The translations under genes and the position numbers were made by a program. A stretch of 64,000 nt of DNA. It comes from Diatrype stigma. Its lineage: Eukaryota; Ascomycota; Sordariomycetes; Xylariales; Diatrypaceae. The stretch lies in assembly GCA_022225965.2 (NCBI GenBank), contig JAKJXP020000068.1, forward strand, positions 1-64,000, in the 5' to 3' direction. The notes under the pieces are model-generated. The model was not told the DNA's origin. It made no database searches and saw only the letters and a program-made list of their open reading frames with translations. Positions 51,269 through 62,631 of the stretch are shown here, one piece after another. Each line of letters starts with the position of its first letter. Position 1 is the first letter of the stretch.

Positions 51269-51882
51269 ATGGATACTTTTGCAGTTACCAGCAACTATGC
51301 CGTCCTCACCAGGCTCCTTGCTAGGGTGGACAGCCACCACGACTTCACGGCAAAACGCGTTATGTTACCTCTCTGGGCGCATCTCAAACCCCTGTCTGAA
51401 TCTGACCGTACTAGAGAGATAGAGATAGGCATATGGTGGACCGTAGCGCACTGCCACGTCCTGGGGTCACCAACCGAAGTAGCGGAAGTGTTCATCGAAG
51501 CGAGAGATATCCAATTCCGCCCAGAGTATCACCAGCAGGTCCCCGAGGTACGGGAGCTCATACGCCGGGCCCTGGTAACCGGACTCAAGAAAGGCTATGG
51601 TGAGTTGATTTCGTTCAGGGCCTTTCAAGGGGAGGAGGAATCCATGCCCACTCGCTGTTGTTTCCCATCTTTGCGGGTCAGTCGGTCACTTACACATCGT
51701 TGCACATACTATCCATAGCCCGGATCGATCGCATGGCCTTCGAGTGCGCAGAGATCACCGCGGAAAATCCCGACGGTGCTGGCAAGAGACAGCTGTTGGA
51801 CAATCTCAACCATTTCACGGATTATCTCGTGGAGAACAAGGCAATCCGGGATCCGCGACGCGACAACGGCTCCTGGGTTTAA
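51269..51882 (+). CDS. Hypothetical protein, 164 residues
   Basis: I do not recognise this family. Exons are 51269-51599 and 51719-51882, joined by a 119-base intron with a GTGAGT donor and a CCATAG acceptor. The split codon gives GYARIDRMAFECAEI. The protein has no signal peptide or membrane helix. It appears mainly helical, with a charged middle (REIEIGIWWTVAHCHVLG, EVAEVFIEARDIQFRPE) and a short basic C-terminus. The open frame extends upstream to 51146, but the MDTFAV start at 51269 is the more natural beginning; the extension would translate likely leader sequence. The coding reading rests on the clean splice and frame; it may be lineage-specific. Confidence 0.6.
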
Positions 51883-52440
51883 TCGCGTTCCTGGCTCAAC
51901 TGATGATATTAAGGTCCTCGTTGTTACGAGTGAATTTGACGAGCACTGTGTGGTAGTGGCGTTCGTCGTTACCACTTTCTTCTTTTCCTTGTAGAGGTAG
52001 AGCAGAGCGCCAAAGGTCAAAGTCGCTTCTAGTCTGGCTTGTACATGATCAATATCCTTCATACCCTTGTACATAAGTACTGATAGGATAGGAGATGAGG
52101 TGACCTAGTGTTTATGCCAGGTCAGGGGGAAAGGGGGCTGGGGCGAAGCTTCGCTTCGAAGACAGGCAGTCAGTCAATGGCTGAACACATTCTTTCCCAT
52201 GTCTCACAGATGGTGAGAATTCCAAGAATAAAGTTAAGCCAGATACCTCAGGTCTGATACAAGTACGTCCAGTATTAACTAGGTAACATGTGCTTATTAA
52301 GTAGGGTACAATCTTCTCCCAAATTCCGCGAACAAGCTTCATGGTCCCTCGCCGCCGTTCCAAAGGATGAATCAAAAGTAAGCCACCCGCACACAAGAAT
52401 ACATTAACATACTGCACTCCCTATTACTACGTGTGAGACC
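51883..52440. other. Convergent intergenic region
   Basis: 3' flanks of the orphan (+) and the 491-residue protein (-). It contains GCGAAGCTTCGC (52143-52154), a perfect 12-base palindrome that shares GCGAAGCTT with the ends of the AT-rich element near 32.3 kb. I see no gene. Confidence 0.5.
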
Positions 52441-53916
52441 TTAAAACCCCGTCGGTGCCTGATTTTCCAAATCCTCAACATCACGCTCTCCATACCCCGA
52501 AGCATTCCCGGCGGAGCCGGCGTTGTCGTTGGGAATACAACCGTGCTTAGCAAGCCAGTCGGATGGCGACTCCGGTTCTTCCAAGGCGGCAGCGTCGTCC
52601 CAATGGAAGAACTCGTCACCCCCGTCTGCTATTCCGGCATTATACATATTGTTCATACTATTGTCATCGACATCGCCCAACGGGGCAGGTGAGTCGACGA
52701 CAGTCGTCGGCGCGGCGGGCGGCGGACCGGCGCTTTCCGGCGCGGCGGTGGGCGGAGCAGCAGCGGGAGCAGCAGCAGCAGCTTCCGGGGAGGTATCAGG
52801 CTCCACAGCAGTACCTTTCGATAGAAGTGCTGGCCCAAGGTCCAAGTCGGTCGGGTCGAGTTTATCTGGATCGGGAACGTCAGAGGGCCTGCCCTCCGGC
52901 CCGTGACAGCCCGGCATCGGCGCCGAGTCCGGCACGAGATAACAGAGTGGACCGCTGCGATTGGGGATGGCAGGGAGGAAAGGAGACACGTGACAGCCCT
53001 CGAAGGGGTCTTCGTATGAAGAAGAACCGTTGGATGGGGTGGGATCGAAATTCTGCTGCTGCTGCTGCTGTTGCGGGGTGGCGTCGTTGTATATCTCAAA
53101 GCCTAGCGATGAACGGCCGCCCGTGTTGTTGTTTCTCTGCATCCCGGAAGACGGTGAGTACCATTGTAGCTGTTGTCGCTGGGCAGGCATGTAGTATGAT
53201 GTCCCGTATACTCCCGCTGGCGGCGGCGCCCGCGGCTGCTGCTGCTGCGGCTGCCGTTGTAACTCTACTATACCCCAAAGAGGACCGTTCACCACCTGCC
53301 CGGAAGCCGGATCGATGACGGGCCGGGGCTCCGCCCTCCCCTCCAGAAGGCGCCGGTCGCGCCAATTCTCGACCATGCCTTCGCACTTGACCATCCACTC
53401 GGCGTACTGCCTATCCTTAGCCTCTTCCGACGGCTTCTCCGCAACGTCAGCTACCTGCCGTCCCCTCCTGCCGCGGGTATTCGCGCGACCTCCCCCCTTC
53501 CCCTTGCCCTTCCCGACAAAGCCGCTCTTGAACGCCCGCTCGCGGTCGAGCCCCCGCTGCTCCTGGCGCAGCGCGCGGTCCTCGGCGAGCTGCTCGGGCG
53601 TCAGGCTGACCCGCGCCGCGCGCCGCCGCTGCTCCGCGTCCAGCCGCAGCACCGTGTCCGTCGCGAAGCGGTCCCACGCCGCCTGGTCGTTCTGCGAGGC
53701 CGCCTGGTGGTCGCGCCACAGGAACGTCGTCTCGCCTACGCAGCGCTGGCAGGGGCCCGATGGCACGTAGGTGCGCGCGCGGACGTCGGGCAGGGATGGG
53801 GGGCTGGGCCGGCTGTTGTTGGTGTTGGCGAACCTGGTGTTGGGTGGGTGTGGGTGTGGTGGTAGGTCGGGTGGGGAGATCGTTTGGCACCGGAGACAGA
53901 AGAAGATGTCTACCAT
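52441..53916 (-). CDS. Hypothetical low-complexity protein with paired CxxC motifs
   Basis: Single-exon protein of 491 residues that I cannot assign to a named family. The start codon at 53916 is followed by C7-x2-C10 and, 45 residues on, C56-x2-C59, which could bind a zinc ion. Residues about 80-190 are charged and helical (LRQEQRGLDRERAF ... EKPSEEAKDRQYAEWMVKCEGMVENWRDRRL), with a Gly/Lys-rich basic stretch near 138-158 that could bind nucleic acid. The rest is rich in Gln, Pro and Ala, with a run of seven Gln (CAG repeat) and an acidic C-terminus. It looks like a nuclear or RNA-associated disordered protein, but that is inference. It is divergent from grg-1, with 4.3 kb between them. Confidence 0.7.
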   Translation of the reverse strand: MVDIFFCLRCQTISPPDLPPHPHPPNTRFANTNNSRPSPPSLPDVRARTYVPSGPCQRCVGETTFLWRDHQAASQNDQAAWDRFATDTVLRLDAEQRRRAARVSLTPEQLAEDRALRQEQRGLDRERAFKSGFVGKGKGKGGGRANTRGRRGRQVADVAEKPSEEAKDRQYAEWMVKCEGMVENWRDRRLLEGRAEPRPVIDPASGQVVNGPLWGIVELQRQPQQQQPRAPPPAGVYGTSYYMPAQRQQLQWYSPSSGMQRNNNTGGRSSLGFEIYNDATPQQQQQQQNFDPTPSNGSSSYEDPFEGCHVSPFLPAIPNRSGPLCYLVPDSAPMPGCHGPEGRPSDVPDPDKLDPTDLDLGPALLSKGTAVEPDTSPEAAAAAPAAAPPTAAPESAGPPPAAPTTVVDSPAPLGDVDDNSMNNMYNAGIADGGDEFFHWDDAAALEEPESPSDWLAKHGCIPNDNAGSAGNASGYGERDVEDLENQAPTGF

Positions 53917-56900
53917 CGTCTGCCGGCTGGCCGGTTTCCCCTTTTGCGGAAGATTCTTGTGTATGTAAGTGTCAGGGGTGTGCTGTCGATGGAGTGGTCT
54001 TTTGGTACGAAATAGGTGTCGAAGCTGCTTGAGGGTGTATGGGTTCGTTGACGATATGGGGGGGGGGGCTAGGTAAGATAGAAGCTGTGAATCAGCACTG
54101 CTAAATCCACGGCCTCCTGTCTCTCACCTGGAGTAGATCCTGCTTTCTTTGGTCCAATCCAGCCAGTTCTATAGCAGAAATACAATGCCATTATATATCG
54201 CCCCCTGTGTCACTCGAGCCAACACAAAGAGGTTTGTTACTCATACCAGTGAATCACATGAAAGAGCTTCCCGCTACACCGATTCCTCCCGCATTCCAGT
54301 GTGCTGGATGAATCATACTCCAGTCACGCAAGGCGGAGCATCTCACCACCCCGTATGCATGGTAGCTGCCCAAGAATGAAGGCCGTTCGGCTCAGTACAC
54401 GGATTTCTTTTTCAGAGGGCGTATCTCTGGAAACCAAGGGTGTCAGATAAATCTAAGTAACCTGCTCCTTGAAGCACTCTTCCGATGCGTGGGTGCGTAC
54501 CCATCCACAACCATGACACGGCATCGGTGAGTAAAAGACAGTTCCCCTTAAGACTAGCTGATGGTCCCTAACGGAGCGTGTGGACATGGAATGAGCCATA
54601 CAAGGGGCCATGGTTGCTGTCTCTTTGGGTGCTCAACTAGTCCTCTACCTGATTTTCACCTGCTTAAATAAAAGAAGAAGAAAAATACCCTAGAAGTACC
54701 CTAAAGTGTTGGGTTCCTTTCAGGGGACCCGTCACCCCCATGGGTAGTCAGGGGCTGTGGCGGTGCAGGCAAGCCACATGTTAGCGACAACACCTGTCCG
54801 CTCACTAATCCTTAACAGCGCACCGCCACATACACCACACGGCTTTCACTCCGGTAATCACGAACCACTCTTCGTAGAGTGCCAGCCTGCCGAGGATGAT
54901 ATGACAATCTCAGATTCTCATAAGGCAAACTCATATTCTACCTTATTAAGAATATATAAGGAGGTAAGTGAGCAGTGTCTAGGATAAAGGTTTCTTCTTC
55001 ACTGCTATCTCTTGAGTAGATGAAAATGTACATTGCTAAGAGGAAGTCCATATCCATTGCCATTAGTCAAAGCATTAACCAACGAGTCTACAGTCAATAT
55101 ATATTCCCACCACCTCCCTAATGGGAATATTCGACATGTTCTTACAAAGTCTTCACGGCATCAATCTACTCTACAGTGCCCTCGAGTGTCCGCGAAGCCG
55201 TGTCCATGAACCATTGCCATCCATCCACGGACCATTGGAATTGATGTCCACGATCGTCCACATCCATTAACGAAAATCGGTACGATTGTGGATTCCCTCT
55301 CTTTCTTTTAATGGAGGTATCACGGAGGTGGTTGGAAACCCTGAACGTCTCGAAGCTGCTACTCCACAACTGATAGTGTAGCGGCATATAACTACTTAGC
55401 AGTTCCATCAACAACACCCCCCTGAACCTGAAGCTTCGCCTTGACAAATACCTACCTACCTACTCAAGTTTGCCTATCAGAAATCTATACCACATTGTAG
55501 TATAAGCTGACCAATGTTTAATGGTGTCAGTCGCTATAACAATACGATGGAAGATCACCATCGTTGGCAAGGAAGATAGTCTGTTGTAAGTGGATAATCA
55601 ATCTTATAAGGATGTTAAAGGGGTTGGCTGGATAAATGAAACCCCTATTAGTACATGATTTCATATATATCCTTCAATCGCATGACACCAGGTAGTAGGT
55701 GGTAGACCAAGATACCTAGGTTGGCTTCTTGGCTACCTGTCCCCATTACGGTCCGCTCCGAGGGCTAGCTTACCTAGCTGGTCAGCTTGTATCTATTTCA
55801 TCTACGTATATATCCGATCTATGTGTACCCAGGTATACAGGAGCAACAATACTCCATGTTGTTGATGTATCGGTAGATACCTATATATGAGCGCTTGCAC
55901 ATTCTCGGGCATACTCTGAAGCGAGACACAGTCCCGTGTGTAGCCTCGATGAAACCTCTCTAGGAACATCGCTGACTCTGCCACGTGTACGGAGATATAA
56001 GTAGACAGATGTATGTTACAATAGCCCTAGCTTGGCAGTTTGAGTAGCCCAGCTGCATCTGTCTTCAGAGCCTTGGACCCTCGATATCCTCTTTCACCAT
56101 GTCATACAAAGGCACGTTGCCCAGAAGACACATATACTGGATGATCGGTGAAAGGGAGCGAGTGAACACTGTGGCTAGATATTGTTACACCCAGTGGTTT
56201 GGGTCAGGCCAGTACATAGATGTATCCTGACCATCCCAACTAGGTATAAGGGAACGACGTTTTCACGGGCGGCAGTTCCTCGTGCTCAACGTTGCCTTAT
56301 CATTCATGTCGTTCTCGTCCTACACAGCAACCTCGGCACCAGCCTTATCAGGCTACCTGCCGAGCTCTCCGCATCTTGGTGTATCGAGAGCATTGAACCT
56401 CTCGTAGACCGAGCCCTTACTGACCAGTGATGACGTCATGACTAACGTGACTATAGGACAGAGAAGCAAAGGCACCAATCGCACAGGCGATCGGTGACGA
56501 TAGAGTCACAGAGTGAGCGAAAGTGGAAGCAGCGACGGTGTGTGGGTGTACGAGAACATTGAAGGACAAACAGGTCTAGCGGTACAAAGTACATTGCAAC
56601 TATTTTTGACGTATCACGGCAAGGGACAACAAGATGTTGCGAGGAAGGCCCGGACGATGCAAGAGATCGATGATGAACTGCATTGGCCGGACGATTCACT
56701 CCGGTGGGTCTGTCGGATCCAACTGCTCCCGTGAGGTGTACGTAAGGTCCAGTGAGGTCGGGCTGACGGGGAGGGGACTGACGTAGGCATACGGTATGGC
56801 TGTGGTGGCGGCGGTGGCTTTAATCACCGCAGACAGGGGGGGTTAGATTATGCAGCAAAGCCGTTCGGAGGCTATTACGTAGTCCTCTAAACTCTATGAT

Positions 56901-57875
56901 GAAAATTGAACACATTGGATATGCCAAGTTGGAATCTGCTATGAGCCAGGTAGAAATCCCCCGGCACGCTTGACCTGTCAACACCGAGATCTCGCATCCT
57001 TTGACTTTGTGAACATTGGGCTCTAGATCTTCATCCCCGGAAAGTCATGCTGTCATTGCGGGGACATCGTCGCAGCTTCTGACCAATCAGGCTCGTCATT
57101 CAGCTAGTTCGGTGCAACTTCCCCTGCATGAGCTTAATTCGAAGTGGGGGACTTGGACCGCAGGCAAGCGGGTCTGACAGGGCTATGAACGGGCGGTTGA
57201 AGATCATAACTGCTTCTCAACAGCGGAATGCAATTTTGCCATGTCTATGAATCTATTTTATGTATTGTCGATGTCATGCATCAACGCTGCAGCAATCGAA
57301 ATCTTGACAATCACTGGGACAATTGGGATAGTCTGGGACCCTGAAACCCCACTAGATCATGGGAAAGTTTGGCTGAGATGGGAGAACCATCCATTGGACC
57401 ATTGGCCAATGGCCATAGGCCCATAGCAGACAGGGAACTGTGAGAGGGTTCTGAAGACCTGACGCAATATCTTTGTTACCAGACCCTATGTATGTAGCTT
57501 TACCTAGGTACCTAGTACTCTGCAGTAAGGCAGTGTGGCAGTAGGTACGCATCCGGCAAAGTCAATGCAAGTGCTGCTAAGCAAGTAGAGGGCTATCTAA
57601 ATTGCTACTGACAATTCACATCTCGCCGTCATCACTAAGAGCAATGGCCATTCCCGAGGCTCCTCCTCAACAGCTCTAGCTTTCTTAGGAACAACTGCTG
57701 CAGGCGAGCTCTCATTAGCTTGGTGGGGGTGGGTAGGTATAGGTGAGCAGGTAGGGAACAAAGTGCTGGAGTAAACCCATGACGTAACTGCTTCATTCAC
57801 ATGATCGTTTCAACTACATACTGTACCTACCAAACAACAGTCATTCGCTGGCCTGCTGGTCAAGCTGCATGTACC

Positions 57876-57944
57876 TTCCTACCTACCTGCCTACACCTGC
57901 CTACCTGCCTGCCCACCTGCCTGCCTGACTGCCTGCCTGCCTGC
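57876..57944. repeat. CCTGCCTA / CCTGCCTG tandem repeat
   Basis: A run of CCTACCTG and CCTGCCTG units about 250 bases upstream of the grg-1 start codon. Confidence 0.9.
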
Positions 57945-58039
57945 GGAACAGGTGACGTGACGCAAGGGAAGGAAGGAACAAAGTGAATTGGACTCCACCT
58001 TACCTGAAGCAAACCCAACAAAGCTGCCCATCCATCTTC

Positions 58040-58047
58040 TATTTAAA
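58040..58047 (+). promoter_or_regulatory. TATA-like box of grg-1
   Basis: TATTTAAA about 150 bases upstream of the start codon, followed by a CT- and CTAC-rich, G-poor leader. Such leaders are common in strongly expressed fungal genes. Confidence 0.55.
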
Positions 58048-58194
58048 CCATTCTTCCTACCCTTCAACTTCTACCCTTTCTCATCATCCACAACTCAAGC
58101 ACCTCAATCACAGTTACCTATCAATCCAACTTGATCATCACTACTACTACTACTACCAAACAAACCCAAGTCAACAACCACAAACACCTTCATC

Positions 58195-58482
58195 ATGGAC
58201 AAGATCAACAACGCCGCTAACTACGTCGCCGACTCGGTCAAGAGCGCGACCAACGCTGGCTCCAAGGAGGCCAACAAGGAGGTTGCCAAGGACAACAACG
58301 CCAGCCTCGGCACTCGGTGAGTAACCTACCACTGCTACCACTGCGGGCACATCCTCCCTTGATGATCAGCTGCTAACAAGTCCATCAGTGCCTCCGCCGC
58401 CAAGGATGCCGTTGGTGACAAGGTCGACGAGAAGAAGTACGACACTTCTGCCAACGTCAACAAGGAGGCTGCCAAGCACTAA
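58195..58482 (+). CDS. grg-1: Glucose-repressible protein Grg-1 / CCG-1
   Basis: Small hydrophilic protein of 71 residues, the same length as Neurospora GRG-1/CCG-1. Exons are 58195-58316 and 58389-58482. The 72-base intron has a GTGAGT donor, a GCTAAC branch site and a CATCAG acceptor, splitting the Arg codon of LGTR-ASAAKDAVGDK. The repeating K-E-A-N/A-K-D pattern resembles LEA-like stress proteins. In Neurospora the gene is induced by glucose starvation, conidiation and the circadian clock, and its product is very abundant; the molecular function is not known. Similar regulation here is inferred from homology, a TATA-like box and the pyrimidine-rich leader. No membrane helix or signal peptide. 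Confidence 0.95.
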
Positions 58483-60310
58483 ACTGCCCTCTTCACGACG
58501 AACAACTGTACAACAGTACGCATGATGGGATGGGACCATGACAGTGGACGGCGTTCGGAAGAATGAGCTTTTTGTTTTGGTGGACAACATCGTCACGATG
58601 GAATGATTTCTCTACGACGAGAGAATTCTAGGCATGCCTACACATACCCCTTAAGATAGCCTAAGAATTAAGCATCTTTGCCAAACACACAACTACTGTC
58701 TACTGCCTTTCGATTCGTGATACTTGAAATTGTGACACTGAGCTCAAATGCGGGAATTCAATTGCTGCTTCGTTGGGTTAACCAACCGAATGTCTGGTAC
58801 AACGCGCGGATTGCTTCCAGCCGCCAGTCTACAGCAAGCAATCTTAAGCCTTTACTTGCGTTGGTATTGATAAGAATTCAGGTATGTACATCGTGGAATG
58901 TATACAGGGTGGTTTACATATACGACCACTAGAAACCGTCGTGGGGTAGAGTAGTCATCCCTGATCTGGAACTTGGGATGATGGCCTAGGTATTATCATT
59001 GCGCTTCATTGCATCTACTTGTCAATCCAATGGGATGATCAAGAAATGAGGTTCAATGACGAGTTATCACCGATTTAGTACCTACTAATCCTGGAGCCAA
59101 TCTCCTCTACGTGAAGCATGTTCCTCGTACCAAGCCGACTGCAACCAGGCGAATGCCATTGGGACTTCGGCGATCATTGAGTACGCAATATCTGCATATG
59201 TAGGCCCTCGGGGCATTGCTACCCTAGTCCCAGCCCAGGTTTTGTTTCGACTCAATGTTACCATTGACGATAATACCTCCTCCGTGAACATGGATTACGG
59301 AAAACAAATCGACTACGTCATTCTGTCTCGACTACATCCATCTCACTGACGCTGCGTGCTGCTAGCATCTCGCCTATGGAATAGAAACTATTCCTTATCA
59401 ACTATATACCGACAACTGGTAACACCAATGGATTGAAAAGCAGAGGTGCATGGATTTATACTCCGATACGGCCTAGGAGGTATATAGGGAGACATATCCG
59501 CGCGTCAGGCCATTTAAGACCTCCCCATCGCAACACCCCACATCCGACCCCGACAGTGAACTTACTTTTCGCAGACACGTAACGATGATTAAGCTCTTGA
59601 TTGTTTGCAGCGATCAAGCATTACGATATGCCGCGCAGAATCGGATTGTTAACTCTATGTCACATAACAACGCTAACCCCTACCCCGAGGGAGTTAATAC
59701 TCCAGGGTCTAGCAGGCCTCCTTGGCGGAATTAGACTGCTAAAGTTAGGAAGAATCTTGGAAGCTAGGAGCGGACTGGAATAGATAGCCTCCCACTTGCA
59801 GGGAATTAAATATATTCCAGAGTATTCAGTCGATTGCAGGTTCTCCTTGATATCAAGTGATGCGACGGCAGACTACGCGATAGTTCCTTAGTACGAAGGT
59901 ACTTATCTTATCAAACGAATCGATGGAAACTTCCTTTTCGGGAAATATCATCCTGAGACAGTAGCCGCCCATCCGGTCCGGGGTCCGGGCGCACGGGCCT
60001 TGTTTCGGGCGGTGATGCTTCTCCACCCAGCTGCCACCTTCGTAATTTCGCGGAGAGCCTCGCATCAACGCGCACCAAAAAGTTTTCTCTTATTTACCTT
60101 TCAAATACTGAACAACCTGTACAAGGCCATCACCAACATCTAAACGAACTGTCTACTTGTAACTACGTGTTCATTATCTGAGATTTGCACCGTTTTCGGA
60201 AATTCTACTCGATCAACCGGGACACCGAAAATAACAACCAGCGGAAAACGCACCGAATTTGGCCTCCACAAGCAACAACAAAAGATAACAAATAAATAAA
60301 CAAACAAAAA
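58483..60310. other. Intergenic region, 1.8 kb
   Basis: 3' flank of grg-1 and promoter of the EBP-like gene. The last 70 bases are A-rich (AATAAATAAACAAACAAAAA), a favourable leader context. I see no gene; short open frames at 58.7-59.8 kb have no recognisable features. Confidence 0.55.
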
Positions 60311-61216
60311 ATGGCCTCACCACCAGCACCGGGCGACGCGTCCTCCTTCCTCGACAGCCTCCCCGCGGACCTGCTCGACAAGACGACGCTGGTCTCCCTC
60401 GCGTCGACAGTAGCGATCCTCGCGACGGCGTACGGGCTGTCGCTCGTGGCGCTCGGCCCCGCGTCGTCCTCGAAATCCTCCGCACAGGTCTCCTGCAGCC
60501 AGCGCTTCCTGTTCGTGTGGCACGCCTTCGACGCGCTCATCCACTTCTGCCTCGAGGGCAGCTTCCTGTACCACTGCTTCTACTCGTGGCTGCCGCTGGC
60601 CGCCGTCTCCAACCCGCTCGCCCTCGCCCCCACCGCCCACAACTACCTCGGCCAGCCCGGCCGCGCCTACGGGCCCCAGGCCGGCGGCGACGACTTCTTC
60701 GCCCGCCTCTGGATGGTCTATGCCAAGGCAGACCGGCGCTGGGCTGGCGCGGACTTGGTATGTTCTCTTCCTGTCCTCCATTCCCCTTAATTTTTTTCAA
60801 ATTCCTAGAGGGCTCTACCTTCTACCCTTGTGAAAAGTGGAACTCGCGGCTGACCTTCGTGTGTTCCTTTCCTGTAGTCCGTCATTAGCCTCGAGCTCCT
60901 GACCGTGTTCGTGGCCGGGCCCCTCGCGTGCCTGATCTGCTACGGGATCGCCAAGAAGGACCCCCGCACCAACATCCTGATGATCGTCGTCGCGACCATG
61001 GAGCTGTACGGCGGGTTCATCACCTTCTGCCCCGAGTGGCTGACGGCCAACCACAACCTCGACACCAGCAACTTCATGTACCTCTGGGTCTACCTCGTCT
61101 TCTTCAACATGCTCTGGGTCTTCATCCCCCTCTACGCCATCGGCGCCGCCGTCAAGGACATCAACGACGCCTTCGCTGTCAGGGCCAAGGCTTCCGTGTC
61201 GAAGAAGTCGAAATGA
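60311..61216 (+). CDS. EBP/EXPERA-domain protein (sterol isomerase-like)
   Basis: Membrane protein of 261 residues. Exons are 60311-60757 and 60878-61216; the 120-base intron has a GTATGT donor, a GCTGACC branch site and a CTGTAG acceptor, phase 0. The EXPERA fold is shown by HAFDALIHFCLEGSFLY (H78, E82), then WMVYAKADRRWAGAD, an acidic residue in the next helix (E154), MELYGGFITFCPEWL (E191) and FNMLWVFIPLY (N227, W229). About five helices are predicted, with the C-terminal KKSK resembling an ER-retention tail. Animal and plant EBP convert delta8 to delta7 sterols in the ER. Fungi usually use the unrelated Erg2 for this step, so the activity here is not certain. Confidence 0.88.
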
Positions 61217-61685
61217 ATCAAAAGCAAACCAAGCGAAGTAGAGAAAAGCAAGGCAAGGCGGTCTTGCTATCGGCGATGAGTGATTTTGGGGGGTATCTTC
61301 AAAACGTCTTCTGGTTCCGCATGTTTCGCTGTTCATATATGTGTTGAGAGGCACGATCTTGCTTTCCCCCTCCTGCTTTTACAGCTTCAAGTACCTTATA
61401 TACCCCTGTTGTCCTTTCTCACGATATGCTTCCCAGCAGCAGGCCTAAGTTCGGAGTCGTGTCGTTTTTAGCATTTGTACATAGCGCTGGTACTATGGCT
61501 TTCTGGTTTCTATTGCCAAATGCTGCATCATGATAGCCACGAATCAATGTTAACTTTTAACTTCAAGCTGCTTCAACAGTGATACTCTGTTTACTTGTAC
61601 CGCTCACGCCGAAGCCATTTGAAACTATTGTGTAATGTGACGAGTGCTATTTTGCTCCATTCCTTTAAACTTAATGTTTAGCCAT
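61217..61685. other. Convergent intergenic region
   Basis: 3' flanks of the EBP-like (+) and BTB (-) genes. I see nothing further. Confidence 0.6.
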
Positions 61686-62631
61686 CTACTTATCCGTGTA
61701 ACAGTCACAGCAAACTCCCAATCTCCATGTACTTCCCTCCCTTCCTGATGTATGTGCGAAATAGCGAGGTTCTTCAACAGGACGACGGCAGGATTGGCAA
61801 GTTGTCGGGAATAATGTTGGTGGTTTCAGTCCAGAGCCACTATCGTTCATCTCTTTTGCCAGTGTTACGAGAATATCCTTGGCAAAAACAGGTTGGTCTT
61901 CTAGTCGTGCCGTAAAGTCCTTGTTTAGGGCCAGATATCGTGAACGCCGAACGAATTCAACAAACCCTTTACGAAGAGGACCGAGTGGCGCATCGTCGTT
62001 TGCATAGGCCCTAGCTACGCCCCTGAAGAAATCATCGAGAAAATCGGAAGGCAGTTCGGAAGGCAGTTCTCCGGCGAACAGTGATTTTTGGAAATTACAG
62101 ATAGTACTAGAGAATTTCTCCATCAAGTGGGATACGACCTCGGTCGCAAGGAACGGCATTTGAAAGTAATCAGCAACCTCGTAGGCTTCACACATCGCAA
62201 CAAATTCCGAGGAATCGAATGCCGTTCCTCGAGTGGGTTCATCACCTGTCGTTGTATTAATAAAATTCAAATGGGGTCATTAAGTCAATGAACCCACATC
62301 CGCCATAGATGCACTTCAGAAGCCACTCAACTTTCCCGGCCGAGGTCTCTTCGATGGTCACGGTGCTTGTCGCCGCTTCCTAGGTCTCCGGTTAGACTTT
62401 AGTTCTCGTTCTTTTAGAGCTGGTAGAGTCCATGCCTTGAAATGGCCGTTCAGAGCCTTGGCGAACCACTCCGAACGGCTGCAAAGGATCGCTTTGTGTA
62501 CAGCCCATGTCTTGCCTTCACATCTAACCGTCGCATCTGAGAATTCACCACTCTTCAGAAGCCTGCCTACGAATTAGCACTATCAAGGCTGAGTGGGTGT
62601 TTTGTTGAGATACTGACTTAAGATCGGCCAT
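61686..62631 (-). CDS. BTB/POZ domain protein with C-terminal CxxC motifs
   Basis: Protein of 260 residues in four exons, reading leftward 62631-62618, 62562-62436, 62379-62298 and 62245-61686. The first exon is only 14 bases. Intron 1 starts GTCAGT, intron 2 starts GCATGG (GC-AG type) and intron 3 starts GTGGGT; all three keep the frame. The BTB fold (about 5-110) is clear: LLKSGEFSDATVRCEGKTW, AVHKAILCSRSEWFAKAL, VTIEE, VEWLLKCIYGG, then AYEVADYFQMPFL. The C-terminus has C224-x2-C227 and C254-x-C256 (with C253), a possible metal site seen in many fungal BTB proteins. Such proteins mediate dimerisation and may act as Cul3 adaptors; the partner is unknown. An alternative is a pseudogene with decayed splice donors, but the reading frame is intact. 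Confidence 0.8.
62380..62435 (-). other. GC-AG intron of the BTB gene
   Basis: A 56-base intron with a GCATGG donor, GTCTAAC branch site and ACCTAG acceptor. Removing it joins ALNGHFK to EAATSTVTIEE in frame; reading through gives a stop. No GT lies near enough to replace the donor. Confidence 0.65.

Larger units (their letters stand above)
53917..58194. other. Gene-free stretch, 4.3 kb, upstream of grg-1
   Basis: Between two divergent genes. A poly-G run lies at 54059-54068. I find no supportable gene in between. The last 400 bases hold a CCTGCCTA repeat, a TATA-like box and a pyrimidine- and CTAC-rich leader belonging to the grg-1 promoter. GTGGGG near 57724 and CTCCAC near 57992 fit the CreA consensus SYGGRG, but such short words are expected by chance. 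Confidence 0.55.
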
